In this document: piece by piece, positions 31,716-40,805 of the stretch
Position numbering within the stretch: the first letter of the stretch is position 1
Layout of the letters: every line of letters starts with the position of its first letter
Assembly: GCF_900626145.1 (NCBI RefSeq)
Contig: NZ_LR130816.1
Coordinates: forward strand, 956,040-1,020,039
Length of the DNA: 64,000 nucleotides
Source: Intestinimonas timonensis
Lineage (GTDB): Bacteria; Bacillota; Clostridia; Oscillospirales; Oscillospiraceae
Direction of reading: 5' to 3'
Translations under genes and position numbers: made by a program
The notes under the pieces: model-generated
The model's database searches: none
The model's input: only the letters and a program-made list of their open reading frames with translations
What the model was told of the DNA's origin: nothing

Positions 31716-33098
31716 TTACCGCCAGAACTGGCTGGGACCCCGGCGGACGAACTGGCCCTGCCCCTCCAGGACTACCTTGCCGTCCCGGGCGGCCAGGGCT
31801 CCGCTGAGGAAGACGGCCTCGGGCTTGCCGGTGAGGGTCATGCCCTCGTAGGGGGTGTAGTCCACCGCCTGGACCTGCTCCTTGGCGGTGATGGTCCAGG
31901 TGCGGGCGGGGTCAAAGATGACCACGTCGGCGTCGCTGCCTACGGCCAGGCAGCCCTTTTGCGGCCACATGCCGAAGAGCTTGGCGGGCTGCTCCGCCAG
32001 GAGCCGCACCAGGTCGCTGACCGTCATCCGGCCCTGGCCCACCCCGAAGTGGTACATGAGGGCGGGGCGGTGCTCCACGCCGGGCAGGCCGTTGGGGATT
32101 TTTGAGAAGTCCTCCCGGCCCAGCTCCTTCACCCCGTGGAAGTCGAAGGAGCAGTGGTCGGTGCCCATGGTGTCGATGTCCCCGGCGGCGATGCCCTCCC
32201 ACAGGGCCGCCTGGTCGTCCTTGCTCCGGGCGGGGGGGGAGAAGACGTACTTGGCACCCTCAAAGTCGGGGAGGCTGTACAGGCTGTCGTCCAGGAGGAG
32301 GTACTGGGGGCAGCTCTCCACGTAGAGCTTCTGACCCCGGGCACGGGCTGCCCGGACGGCCTCCAGGCCCCGGCGGGTGGAGAGGTGGACGATGTTCACC
32401 GGCACCCCCGCCAGCTCGGCGATGGAGAGATAGCGGCTCACCGCCTCGGCCTCCACCAGGGGGGGACGGGACAGGGGGTGGGCCTCGGTGCCCAGATTGC
32501 CCGCCGCCTTCTGTGCGGCGATGCCCTTGGTCACCAGATCGCCGTTTTCACAGTGGCAGCCCACCACGGCCCCCTCCGCCGCCGTGGCCTTCAGGACCTC
32601 GTAGATGACCCCGTCGGAGAGGCGCAGGTTGTCATAGGCCATGTAGACCTTGTAGGAGGTGACCCCGGCGGCGGTCATGTCCTTCAGCTCGGCTTTGATG
32701 CGGGGGTCCCAGTCCTTGATGGTCATGTGGAAGCCGTAGTGGCAGCTGGCCACCCCGTCGGCCCGACCATGCCAGGTCTCCAGGGCGGAGGCCAGGGAGC
32801 AGCCCCGCTGGCTCTCGGCGAAGTCCAGCACCGTGGTGGTGCCCCCGGCCAGGGCGGCCATGGAGCCGGTCCGCCAGTCGTCGGCCGTCTCGTTGGGCAG
32901 GCCCTTGTTCATCTCGAAGTGGGTGTGGGTGTCAATGAAGCCGGGGAAGACCAGCTTCCCGGCGGCGTCCACCACCTGGGAGTCTCCGGCGGGCAGGTGG
33001 GGACCGATCTGGGTGATCTTGCCGCCGTCCATGCGCAGGTCGGCCTGGACGGGACCCTCGGGCAGCACCAGGGTGCCGTTCCGGATGAGGATAGACAT
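31716..33098 (-). CDS. hyuA: dihydropyrimidinase/hydantoinase-type cyclic amidohydrolase
   Basis: 460 residues, normal for D-hydantoinase/dihydropyrimidinase. Metal ligands are all visible: HTH in PGFIDTHTHFEM (about 53-64), the carbamylated lysine in TSYKVYMAY (about 147-155), GCHCEN (about 180), NIVHLSTRRG (about 235), and MGTDHCSF (about 312). It opens or closes cyclic amide rings. In gut purine clusters it is placed at ring-opening steps, which is a family-level inference. ATG at 33098 with AAAGGAGGTCATTCCT. Between the small membrane gene and the MocA-like gene on the minus strand. Confidence 0.9.
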   Translation of the reverse strand: MSILIRNGTLVLPEGPVQADLRMDGGKITQIGPHLPAGDSQVVDAAGKLVFPGFIDTHTHFEMNKGLPNETADDWRTGSMAALAGGTTTVLDFAESQRGCSLASALETWHGRADGVASCHYGFHMTIKDWDPRIKAELKDMTAAGVTSYKVYMAYDNLRLSDGVIYEVLKATAAEGAVVGCHCENGDLVTKGIAAQKAAGNLGTEAHPLSRPPLVEAEAVSRYLSIAELAGVPVNIVHLSTRRGLEAVRAARARGQKLYVESCPQYLLLDDSLYSLPDFEGAKYVFSPPARSKDDQAALWEGIAAGDIDTMGTDHCSFDFHGVKELGREDFSKIPNGLPGVEHRPALMYHFGVGQGRMTVSDLVRLLAEQPAKLFGMWPQKGCLAVGSDADVVIFDPARTWTITAKEQVQAVDYTPYEGMTLTGKPEAVFLSGALAARDGKVVLEGQGQFVRRGPSQFWR

Positions 33099-33255
33099 AG
33101 GAATGACCTCCTTTTCAGTGTGAAACTTCATGCGCCCAGGATGCGCCACGAAAACAGGCAAACGCCGGGGCGCATGAAGTTTTTGCGCATGTGGGCCGTC
33201 CCGGCCCACGCGCTGTGATTGAATGGCCGTGCCGCTAAAAGCGGCACATGGCTAA

Positions 33256-33281
33256 TTTTGCTATGCTTTTGCATAGCAAAA
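33256..33281. promoter_or_regulatory. perfect hairpin in the hyuA upstream gap
   Basis: TTTTGCTATGC - TTTT - GCATAGCAAAA, a perfect 11-bp-arm hairpin in the 263-bp gap between the membrane protein gene and hyuA. Lacks a clear T-tract, so it may be a weak bidirectional terminator or a protein site. Confidence 0.4.
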
Positions 33282-33361
33282 CAAACGGGCTCCCATCCTG
33301 ACTGTGCCGTCAAAATGGAAGCCCGTGCGCGCGGCACTTCGTTACAGCTTCTCGGGAAAAT

Positions 33362-33721
33362 TCAGCGGAAAATGGCCCACAGCACCACAGGGACGGCCAG
33401 CTTCAGCACGGAGGAGACCACCTCCATGACGGTGAAGTAGGCCATGGCCTTCTGGGCGCTGCCGGTGTTCTGGACGAAGGCGTCCAGAGTGTTCTGAAAG
33501 CTCTGCTCCTTCTTGTGCTGACCGGAGAGGACGTCGCTGAGGACCCGGATGAGGGAGTAGACCAGCAGGGCCAGCCACACCATGAAGACCACGGTCCGGG
33601 TAAGGGAGCCGCCGTCGCCGGCGATGAAGAGGACGAAGCTGAGGACCAGGGCCAGGATGGTGACCACGGGGTAGAGACGGGCGGCGGTTTTGGCCGCGCC
33701 GGAGACGGGAGACGTGGACAT
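33362..33721 (-). CDS. small membrane protein in the purine module
   Basis: 119 residues with three hydrophobic segments (about 15-35, 42-62, 96-118), with a polar QHKKEQSFQNTLDAFVQNTGSAQK loop between the second and third. No family is recognised. It sits 31 bp after the threonine-synthase-like gene and before hyuA, so it is likely co-transcribed with the purine-module genes; a transporter-accessory role is possible but unproven. ATG at 33721. Confidence 0.65.
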   Translation of the reverse strand: MSTSPVSGAAKTAARLYPVVTILALVLSFVLFIAGDGGSLTRTVVFMVWLALLVYSLIRVLSDVLSGQHKKEQSFQNTLDAFVQNTGSAQKAMAYFTVMEVVSSVLKLAVPVVLWAIFR

Positions 33722-33752
33722 GGGAAGGACCTCTCTTTTCTCAGTTTGTGGG

Positions 33753-34991
33753 TCAGGGACGGATATTCCGGGCGTCGAAGGCGGAGAGGAGGGCGTCCAG
33801 GTCGGGGCGGACCAGCATGGGCTCCCCGGCGGCCCTGATGCCGTTGGCCACGTCCTTAAGGCCGTTGCCTGTGACGATGCTCACCACGGTGGAATCAGGA
33901 TCGATGAGTCCCAGCTCCAGGGTCTTTTTCACCCCGGCGGTGCCAGTGACCCCGGCGGGCTCACCAAAGACCCCCTGGGTCCGGCCCAGAAGGCGCATGG
34001 CCTCCAGAATCTCCTCGTCGGACACGTTGACGGCAATGCCACCCGACTCCCGGACGGCGTTCAAAGCCTTGTCGGCGTTCCGGGGCACGCCCACGGCGAT
34101 GGAGTCGGCCAGGGTATTCTCCTCCATGGGCGACCAGGGCTCCCCGGTCTGGAGGGCGCGGTTTAAGGGGCAGCAGCCCTCCGCCTGGACGGAGAGAAGT
34201 TTGGGCAGGCGGTCGATGAAGCCGGTCTCGTAGAGGTCCTTGAGACCCTTCCACACCCCGGCGATGGTGCAGCCGTCCCCCACGGAGAGGGCCACATAGT
34301 CGGGGACCTGCCAGTGGAGCTGCTCCATGAGCTCGAAGCTCACGGTCTTTTTGCCCTCGGAGAGGTAGGGGTTGATGGCGGCGTTGCGGTTGTACCAGCC
34401 CCAGCGGTCGATGGCGGCCTTGGAGAGGGCAAAGGTGTCCTCATAGGAGCCGTCCACGCTGATGACGGTGGCGCCGAAGATCATGAGCTGGGCCACCTTG
34501 CCCTTGGGGGCGCGGCTGGGGACGAAGATGTAGGTGGAAAGCCCCGCCGCCGCGGCGTTGCCCGCCAGGGAGGAGGCGGCGTTGCCGGTGGAGGAGCAGG
34601 CGATGGTGTCGGCCCCGGCCTCCCGGGCCTTGACCACCGCCATGGCGGAGGCACGGTCCTTCAAAGAGGCGGTGGGGTTCTGACCGTCGTCCTTGATGTA
34701 GAGGGTCTTTAAGCCCAGGACCCCGGCCAGCCGGTCGGCCTTATAGAGAGGGGACCAGCCCACCCGCAGGGGCGGGGCGGGGGAGTCCTCCTCCACCGGC
34801 AGGAAGGGCCGGTACCGCCACATGGACCAATCCCGGGTTTGCTCCAGATCGGCGGGGGAAAAGTGGTCACGGATGGCGGAATATGAATACTGAATGTCTA
34901 ATATACCGCCGCATTTACAGGTTGTGATCGTTGGAAGGGCCTCGTACTCCGCGCCGCAGCGGGTGCACTTGGCGCCCAGGACGTATTTCAT
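33753..34991 (-). CDS. threonine-synthase-like PLP enzyme
   Basis: 413 residues. A zinc-ribbon-like N-terminus (CTRCG...CKCGG, about 9-28) precedes a fold-type II PLP domain. The PLP lysine is in NPTASLKDRASAMAV (about 107-121), and the phosphate-binding SSTGNAASS motif near 137. It is clearly related to ThrC but lies with purine-catabolic genes and away from any homoserine genes, so a different beta-elimination or ammonia-lyase substrate is possible. ATG at 34991 with AAGGAGGTGTCCC. Downstream: small membrane protein, hyuA, MocA. Confidence 0.75.
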   Translation of the reverse strand: MKYVLGAKCTRCGAEYEALPTITTCKCGGILDIQYSYSAIRDHFSPADLEQTRDWSMWRYRPFLPVEEDSPAPPLRVGWSPLYKADRLAGVLGLKTLYIKDDGQNPTASLKDRASAMAVVKAREAGADTIACSSTGNAASSLAGNAAAAGLSTYIFVPSRAPKGKVAQLMIFGATVISVDGSYEDTFALSKAAIDRWGWYNRNAAINPYLSEGKKTVSFELMEQLHWQVPDYVALSVGDGCTIAGVWKGLKDLYETGFIDRLPKLLSVQAEGCCPLNRALQTGEPWSPMEENTLADSIAVGVPRNADKALNAVRESGGIAVNVSDEEILEAMRLLGRTQGVFGEPAGVTGTAGVKKTLELGLIDPDSTVVSIVTGNGLKDVANGIRAAGEPMLVRPDLDALLSAFDARNIRP

Positions 34992-35028
34992 GGGACACCT
35001 CCTTGGTGGTGGGGTCATTCTTCTCCGT

Positions 35029-35052
35029 GGGGCGCGGCTTCCCAGACGCGCC
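35029..35052. repeat. small hairpin repeat (copy near 35.0 kb)
   Basis: GGGGCGCGGCTTCCCAGACG followed by CGCC; matches the hairpin at 60731 in inverse orientation. It lies just beyond the 3' end of R copy B. Confidence 0.5.
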
Positions 35053-35088
35053 AAACCACGTCCCGGACCATTGCTTTCTGTTACGGAA

Positions 35089-35351
35089 AAGGACGGGAGA
35101 GACGGTTTCAAAGACCATTTCTTTTTCCCTGCTGGAAAAAGAACGGTTTTTGGAATCCAAAGAAAAAGGGGCTTCCAAGCGGGTTAGGTGGCTCCAAATA
35201 GGAATCCGGCGGCCCGGCTTTACGCCCCCGCCCAGCACCGGCACCGTCCACAGGAGACTCCGCCGGTGGAACAGGGAAAGGCCGTGGTTTTATCCCCACT
35301 TTTTTCGCCGCCTGCGTGGGTGGGTGTCGGGACGTGGCGCCGCTGCCTGGT
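35089..35351 (-). repeat. dispersed repeat R, copy B
   Basis: About 263 bp, minus orientation. Shares all R landmarks; near-identical to copies A, D and E over most of its length. Also shares with copy A a right-hand extension (AGCAATGGTCCGGGACGTGG in B). Confidence 0.9.
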
Positions 35352-35374
35352 ATTCCCTTTGCAGCGCCGATCCC

Positions 35375-36850
35375 TTACAGGCTCTTCAGGACGCCGCTCT
35401 CCTCGTTGAAGGCGTTGATGAGTTCGTCCAGGGCGTCGGCCTGGTGGTGGACGGCGTCCCAGGTGTGCTCGGTGTCGTACCAGAGGGCGTCCAGCTCCTC
35501 CACGGTGCGGCCCTGCTGCTCCACCCAGGTGTAGTACTTGAGGTTGTGGACCCGCTTCCGGGCGGGGTAGGTAAGCTCCTCCATGGAGTCGGTCCGCAGG
35601 CCCAGCATGTGGAGGTTGTGGTCCACCGCCGCCGCCTTGGCATCGTAGGGGCCGTACTCCTCGGCCAGCTCCTGGATGCGGGAGCCGTACATATCGGCGG
35701 AGTCGGTGAGGACGGTGAACACCAGGTCCTTGCCGGTAAACTCGTAGTACTTGGCCATCTTGATGCAGCAGAGCACATTGGCGATGCCGCTGATGCCCAG
35801 CCAGGACAGCTTGGAAATGGTCTCGTCGTTCACCCCGGCCTCTTCCTTCAGGTAGCGGAGACCGGCGGGGTCGTTGAAGAGCCGCAGCAGCCGCTGGGAG
35901 TCCTCGTCGTCGATGGCGATGACCATGTCGGTGTTCTTCACGTCGTGGATCCAGGGCACATGCTTGTCGCCGATGCCCTCGATGCGGTGGCCGCCGAAGC
36001 CGTTGTTGAGGAGGGTGGGGCACTGGAGGGCCTCGCCCACGGCCAGCTTCATGGTGGGGTAGACCTCTTTGAGGTAGTCGCCGCAGCCGATGGTGCCGGC
36101 GGAGCCGGAGGTGAAGCAGGCGCCCGCCATGTGGTCGCCGGGGCCTTTCAGGTGCTCAAAGACGGTGGCGATGGCGTCGCCGGTGACCTGGTAGTGCCAG
36201 AGGTGGTTGCCCATCTCCTCGAACTGGTTGAAGACCATCATGTGGGGCTGCTGCTTGAGCTCGTTGGCCTTGTCGAAGATCTCCTTCACGTTGGACTCGC
36301 AGCCGGGGGTGGCGATGACCTCGCCGGCGATGGACTTGAGCCAGTCAAAGCGCTCCCGGCTCATGCCCTCGGGGAGGATGGCCACCGAGTCCACCGCCAG
36401 CAGCTTGGAGTTGAAGGCGCCGCCCCGGCAGTAGTTGCCGGTGGAGGGCCAGACGGCGTGGTCGGCGGTGGCGTCGAACTGGCCGGTGACCAGCCGGGGC
36501 ACCAGGCAGCCGTAGGAGGCGCCCACCTTGTGGCAGCCGGTGGGGAACCACTTGCCCACCAGGCAGACGATGCGGGCGGGAACGCCGGTGAGGGCGGAGG
36601 GCAGCTCGATGTAGTTGGGCACGGCCTGGTAGAGGCCGCCGGTGGCCTTGGCCTCGTTCTTCCAGGTGATGCGGAAGAGGTTGAGGGGGTCCACATCCCA
36701 CAGGCCCACGTGGCGCAGCCGGTCCTGGATCTTGCCGGGCACGGTCTCCGGGTGCTTCATCTGCTGGTAGGTGGGGATGACCACCCCGTTCTCCCGGGCT
36801 TTCTGGATGTTCCGGGCCAGGGCGTCGGGGTGGAGGGTGAGATTGATCAT
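35375..36850 (-). CDS. fold-type II PLP-dependent enzyme (lyase-like)
   Basis: 491 residues, start ATG 36850 with GAAGGAGGCTTTTTGTC. The PLP-lysine motif is in WFPTGCHKVGASYGCLVPR (about 101-119). A phosphate-binding loop is seen in CFTSGSAGTIGCGDYLKEV (about 228-246). The C-terminal part contains ATG-like conserved TDSADMYGSR. It resembles the cysteine-synthase/threonine-dehydratase superfamily and the diaminopropionate ammonia-lyase-type enzymes found with xdh genes in gut purine clusters; that assignment is by context. It heads the minus arm, divergent from carbamate kinase. Confidence 0.8.
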   Translation of the reverse strand: MINLTLHPDALARNIQKARENGVVIPTYQQMKHPETVPGKIQDRLRHVGLWDVDPLNLFRITWKNEAKATGGLYQAVPNYIELPSALTGVPARIVCLVGKWFPTGCHKVGASYGCLVPRLVTGQFDATADHAVWPSTGNYCRGGAFNSKLLAVDSVAILPEGMSRERFDWLKSIAGEVIATPGCESNVKEIFDKANELKQQPHMMVFNQFEEMGNHLWHYQVTGDAIATVFEHLKGPGDHMAGACFTSGSAGTIGCGDYLKEVYPTMKLAVGEALQCPTLLNNGFGGHRIEGIGDKHVPWIHDVKNTDMVIAIDDEDSQRLLRLFNDPAGLRYLKEEAGVNDETISKLSWLGISGIANVLCCIKMAKYYEFTGKDLVFTVLTDSADMYGSRIQELAEEYGPYDAKAAAVDHNLHMLGLRTDSMEELTYPARKRVHNLKYYTWVEQQGRTVEELDALWYDTEHTWDAVHHQADALDELINAFNEESGVLKSL

Positions 36851-36911
36851 GACAAAAAGCCTCCTTCGTCGTGGGCGGCTGCCGGCCGTCCCGGGTGATG
36901 TTGGTGACTCC

Positions 36912-36939
36912 ATCATAACATACCAAGGGGAGAAATCAA
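36912..36939 (-). promoter_or_regulatory. promoter of the minus arm of the purine module
   Basis: On the minus strand, TTGATT (36939-36934), 16-bp spacer, TATGAT (36917-36912), about 60 bp before the PLP-enzyme ATG. Confidence 0.5.
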
Positions 36940-36976
36940 GGGGAAAGGTCAAACTTTGGACGGCGGCGGAAAAACA

Positions 36977-37004
36977 TTGACAAGGCGGCGGGGCGTGGTA
37001 TGAT
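36977..37004 (+). promoter_or_regulatory. promoter of carbamate kinase and xdh genes
   Basis: -35 TTGACA (36977-36982), 16-bp spacer, -10 TATGAT (36999-37004), 36 bp before the carbamate kinase ATG. With the opposing promoter it makes a short divergent control region (36851-37040). Confidence 0.75.
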
Positions 37005-37040
37005 GGGAGTAAGAACGACAGTGGAGAGGGGGAGACAGCC

Positions 37041-37970
37041 ATGGGCAGACGGATCGTGGCCGCCATCGGGGGCAACGCTCTGGGGGCGACCCTGCCGGAG
37101 CAGCGCCGGGCGGCGGAGGAGACCGCTAGGGTGCTGGCCGGACTCATCCAGGGGGGCGACCAGGTGGTGCTGGTCCACGGCAGCGGACCCCAGATCGGCC
37201 TCATCAGCGCCGCCATGACCGGCCTCTCCCGCACCGACCCCGACCATCCCATGGCCCCCCTGTCGGTGTGTACCGCCATGGCCCAGGGCTACATCGGCTA
37301 CGACCTCCAGAACGCCCTGGGGGAGGAGCTCCTCCGCCGGGGTCTGAACCGGCCGGTGGTCACCCTCCTGACCCAGGTGGAGGTGGACCCCGCCGACCCC
37401 GCCTTCGACCATCCCGACAAGCCCGTCGGCACCTTCCTCACCGAGGCCGAGGCCAAAGAGATGGCCCGCCGGGGGAACCCGGTGATGGAGGACGCCGGCC
37501 GGGGCTGGCGGCGGGCGGTGGCCTCCCCCCGGCCCAAACGGGTGGTGGAGCTGGAGAGCATCCGCACCCTGCTGGACCACGGCACCGTGGTGGTGGCCGG
37601 CGGCGGGGGCGGTATCCCCGTGGCGGCCCAGGGCAACGCCCTCAAAGGGGTGGGGGCCGTGGTGGACAAGGACTTCACCGCCGCCCTGCTGGCCCGGGAG
37701 CTGGACGCCCAGGTCCTCCTCATCCTCACCGGTGTGGCCGGGGTGTCCGTCCACTACGGAAAGCCCAACCAGCGCCAGCTCACCCACATGACGGTGCCGG
37801 TGGCCCGGGAGTACCTGGCCCGGGGGGAGTTTGCCGCCGGGTCCATGGGCCCCAAGGTGGCCGCCGGGGCGGAGTTCGCCCAGTCGGGGCCGGGCCGGCG
37901 CTGTGTCATTACCGACCTCTCCCACGCCGCCGACGCCCTCCGGGGCCAGGCGGGGACCACCATCGGATAA
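37041..37970 (+). CDS. arcC: carbamate kinase
   Basis: 309 residues, normal for ArcC. IVAAIGGNALG at the N-terminus, VLVHGSGPQIGL near 43-54, GIPV and GVGAVVDKDFTAALLA (about 202-217) typical of the amino-acid kinase family. It makes ATP from carbamoyl phosphate and ADP. No ornithine carbamoyltransferase or arginine deiminase genes are near, so the carbamoyl phosphate probably comes from purine/ureido breakdown instead. ATG at 37041 after GGGGGAGACAGCC. First gene of the plus arm; xdh genes follow after a 510-bp repeat-rich gap. Confidence 0.92.
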   Translation: MGRRIVAAIGGNALGATLPEQRRAAEETARVLAGLIQGGDQVVLVHGSGPQIGLISAAMTGLSRTDPDHPMAPLSVCTAMAQGYIGYDLQNALGEELLRRGLNRPVVTLLTQVEVDPADPAFDHPDKPVGTFLTEAEAKEMARRGNPVMEDAGRGWRRAVASPRPKRVVELESIRTLLDHGTVVVAGGGGGIPVAAQGNALKGVGAVVDKDFTAALLARELDAQVLLILTGVAGVSVHYGKPNQRQLTHMTVPVAREYLARGEFAAGSMGPKVAAGAEFAQSGPGRRCVITDLSHAADALRGQAGTTIG

Positions 37971-37979
37971 CATAAAAAG

Positions 37980-38031
37980 CCTTCCCCTGGGGGAAGGTGC
38001 CCCAGTGCGCACACTGGGGCGGATGAGGGGG
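37980..38031. repeat. half MITE-like element M3
   Basis: CCTTCCCCTGGGGGAAGG, then GCCCCAGT...ACTGGGGC and GGATGAGG: one half of the M1/M2 palindrome, next to the 3' end of R copy C. Confidence 0.7.
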
Positions 38032-38082
38032 AGCCTTGCGGCGTGGTATTCCGTCTCGTTTCCTTGCTTTTCTGTGACGTGA

Positions 38083-38340
38083 AAGGACGGGGGAGACGGT
38101 CAAAGACCATTTTTTTCCCTGCTGGAAAAGAATGGTTTTTGGAATCCAAAGAAAAAGGGGCTCCCGTGCGGGTTGAGTGGTCCCAAATAGGAATCCAGCG
38201 GCCCGTCTTTACGCCCCCATAGAGGTCCAGCACCGTCCACAGGTGACTCCGTCGGCGGAACAGGGAGAAGCTGTGGTCCTATCCTCAATTTTTTCGCCGC
38301 CTGCGTGGGTGGGTACCGGGACGTGGTGGCGCTGACTGGT
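38083..38340 (-). repeat. dispersed repeat R, copy C
   Basis: About 258 bp, minus orientation, the most divergent of the five copies but keeping every landmark block. Confidence 0.88.
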
Positions 38341-38480
38341 GTTGTCGCTGCTGCGGCGCGGGTGGTACTGCTCCGGCGCACCCAAATCATTTGCTTCCAA
38401 AGAGGGAGGGCGATTCCGCCTTTCCTCTTTCTTTTTTGTTGGAATTGAGATATAATGCCCATGACAGGAGGTGTACTTTT

Positions 38481-40802
38481 GTGGAAATTGGAAGAAGTAT
38501 CCACCGGGTGGATGCCTTGGACAAGGTGACCGGCCGGGCGAAATATACCGACGATCTCCGGGGCCAGGGGGTCCTGGTGGCCAGGATCCTCCACAGCACC
38601 ATCGCCAACGGCGTGGTGAAGGAGATGGACCTCACCGAGGCCCAAAAGGTGCCCGGCGTGGTGAAGATCCTCACCTGCTTTGACGTACCGGACATCCAGT
38701 ATCCCACCCCCGGCCATCCCTGGAGCGTGGAGGCCGCCCACCAGGACGTGGCCGACCGGAAGCTCCTGGCCCGGCGGGTGCGCATCTACGGGGAGGATAT
38801 CGCTGTGGTGGTGGCGGAGGACGAGATTGCCGCCGAGCACGCCCTGAAGGCCATCCAGGTGACCTATGAGGAGTACCCCGTCTACACCGACCCGGAGGCG
38901 GCCATGGCCCCGGGGGCGGTGGCCATCCACGACGAGCACCCGGACAACATCCTCCGGCACACCTGCTTTGACGTTCTGACCCCGGGCGCCGGCGGGCGGG
39001 GGGTGGACGAGGTCTTTGCCGACCCGGCCTACCGCCACTTCGAGGCCCACATCGACACCCAGGCCGTCCAGCACTGCCACATCGAGAACCCGGTGTCCTA
39101 CGCCTGGATGGAGGGGGACCGGATCGTGGTGGTGTCCTCCACACAGATCCCCCACATTGTGCGCCGGGTCATCGGCCAGGCTCTGGGCATCGGCTGGGGC
39201 AAGGTGCGGGTCATCAAGCCCTACATCGGCGGCGGCTTCGGCAACAAGCAGGAGGTCCTCTACGAGCCCCTCAACGCCTGGATCACCACCCAGATCGGCG
39301 GGCGGAAGGTGAAGCTGGAGCTCACCCGGGAGGAGACCTTCCAGAACACCCGCTCCCGCCACGCCATCCACTTCGACGTGAAGGCGGCTGTGGACCCGGA
39401 GAGCATGCGCCTCATGGCCCGTACCTGCCGGGCGGTGAGCAACCAGGGCGGCTACGCCTCCCACGGCCACTCCATCGTGGCCAACGCCGTCACCGGCTTC
39501 CGCCAGACCTACCCCGACGCCTTCGCCCACCGGTCCGACGCCTACACCGTCTACACCAACCTGGGCTCCACCGGCGCCATGCGGGGCTACGGCATCCCCC
39601 AGTGCAACTTCGCCGGGGAGTGCTTCATGGACGACATTGCCCGGGAAATGGGCTGGGACCCCATCGCCTTCCGGCTCAAAAACATCATGCCCCAGGGCTA
39701 CGTGGACCCCACCAACGGCATCACCTGCCATTCCACTGGTCTGGCCGAGTGCATCCGCAAGGGCGCAGAGTTCATGGACTGGGAGAAACTCCGGGCGGAG
39801 TACGCCAAGCCCCAGACGGGGCCGGTCCGCCGGGGCATCGGCATGGCGGTCTTCTCCTACAAGACCGGCGTGTGGCCCATCTCCCTGGAGACCGCCTCCG
39901 CACGGGTGATCCTCAACCAGGACGGCACCGTCCAGCTCCAGCTGGGCGCCACCGAGATCGGCCAGGGCGGTGACACCGTCTTTTCTCAGATGTGCGCCCA
40001 GGCCATCGGCATCCCCACCGAGGACGTACACATCGTCTCCTTCCAGGACACCGACACCGCCCCCTTTGACACCGGCGCCTACGCCTCCCGGCAGACCTAC
40101 GTCACCGGCAAGGCCATCAAGAAGGCGGGGGAGTCCTTCCGGGCCAAGGTGCTGGACTTCGCCGCCGGGCTCACCAACCTGGACCGGGGCAACCTGGACA
40201 TCCGGAGCCGGGACGTGGTGAGCACGGTCAGCGGCGAGGCGGTGCTCAGTCTGGCCGACCTGGCCATGGAGGCCTTCTACTCTCTAAAGCACTGTGAGCA
40301 CATCACCGCCGAGGAGACCGTCCAGTGCAAGAACAACACCTTCGCCTTCGGCGCTTGCTTCGCCGAGGTGGAGGTGGATATCCCCGTGGGCAAGGTGAAG
40401 GTGCTGCGCATCGTCAACGTCCACGACTCGGGCAAGCTCATCAACCCCAAGCTGGCCGAGGCGCAGGTCCACGGCGGCATGAGCATGGGCCTGGGCTATG
40501 CCCTCAGCGAGGAGATGAAGTACGACGACAAGGGCCGTCTCCTCAACGGCAACCTCTTGGACTACAAGCTGCCCACCGCCATGGACCACCCGGAGCTCCA
40601 CGCCCTCTTCGTGGAGACCGACGACCCCTCCGGACCCTTCGGCAACAAGGCACTGGGGGAGCCCCCCGCCATCCCGGTGGCGGGCGCCGTGCGGAACGCC
40701 GTCCTCCAGGCCACCGGCGTGGCCATCCACCGGCTGCCCATGAATCCCCAGCGCATGGTGGAGGCCTTCACCGAAGCCGGACTCATCGAAAAGGGGGAAT
40801 GA
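38481..40802 (+). CDS. xdhA: xanthine dehydrogenase-family molybdenum-binding subunit
   Basis: 773 residues. GTG start at 38481 after GACAGGAGGTGTACTTTT (no ATG nearer). N-terminal DKVTGRAKYTDD; PYIGGGFGNKQEVLYE (about 234-249) and ATEIGQGGDTVFSQM (about 489-503) are molybdopterin-contacting motifs; the C-terminal GEPPAIPVAGAVRNAV (about 727-742) carries the catalytic glutamate region. It hydroxylates xanthine or a related purine using the Mo centre. Which purine is oxidised cannot be decided, as subfamily specificity needs alignment. The partner FAD and FeS subunits follow with 3-4 bp spacing or overlap. Confidence 0.92.
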   Translation: MEIGRSIHRVDALDKVTGRAKYTDDLRGQGVLVARILHSTIANGVVKEMDLTEAQKVPGVVKILTCFDVPDIQYPTPGHPWSVEAAHQDVADRKLLARRVRIYGEDIAVVVAEDEIAAEHALKAIQVTYEEYPVYTDPEAAMAPGAVAIHDEHPDNILRHTCFDVLTPGAGGRGVDEVFADPAYRHFEAHIDTQAVQHCHIENPVSYAWMEGDRIVVVSSTQIPHIVRRVIGQALGIGWGKVRVIKPYIGGGFGNKQEVLYEPLNAWITTQIGGRKVKLELTREETFQNTRSRHAIHFDVKAAVDPESMRLMARTCRAVSNQGGYASHGHSIVANAVTGFRQTYPDAFAHRSDAYTVYTNLGSTGAMRGYGIPQCNFAGECFMDDIAREMGWDPIAFRLKNIMPQGYVDPTNGITCHSTGLAECIRKGAEFMDWEKLRAEYAKPQTGPVRRGIGMAVFSYKTGVWPISLETASARVILNQDGTVQLQLGATEIGQGGDTVFSQMCAQAIGIPTEDVHIVSFQDTDTAPFDTGAYASRQTYVTGKAIKKAGESFRAKVLDFAAGLTNLDRGNLDIRSRDVVSTVSGEAVLSLADLAMEAFYSLKHCEHITAEETVQCKNNTFAFGACFAEVEVDIPVGKVKVLRIVNVHDSGKLINPKLAEAQVHGGMSMGLGYALSEEMKYDDKGRLLNGNLLDYKLPTAMDHPELHALFVETDDPSGPFGNKALGEPPAIPVAGAVRNAVLQATGVAIHRLPMNPQRMVEAFTEAGLIEKGE

Positions 40803-40805
40803 GCC

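Larger units (their letters stand above)
34992..35374. other. gap carrying repeat R copy B
   Basis: 383 bp between the two PLP-enzyme genes. Holds a small hairpin repeat (35029-35052) and R copy B in minus orientation (35089-35351). No gene supported. Confidence 0.6.
37971..38480. other. gap with half-element M3 and repeat R copy C
   Basis: 510 bp between carbamate kinase and the XDH-type genes. Contains half-palindrome M3 (37980-38031) and R copy C (38083-38340, minus). No gene; no terminator strong enough to exclude read-through was identified. Confidence 0.6.

Noticed and set aside
34915..35244. Open frames inside the R repeats reading VKTGRRIPIW or MAPNRNPAARLYA
   Set aside because: They recur only because the DNA repeat recurs, on both strands; frames break at different points in different copies, and they lack ribosome sites. 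Better explained as non-coding repeat.
36851..37279. N-terminal extension of the lyase-like PLP enzyme
   Set aside because: It overlaps the divergent promoters and carbamate kinase; the ATG at 36850 has a strong ribosome site and a family-like start.
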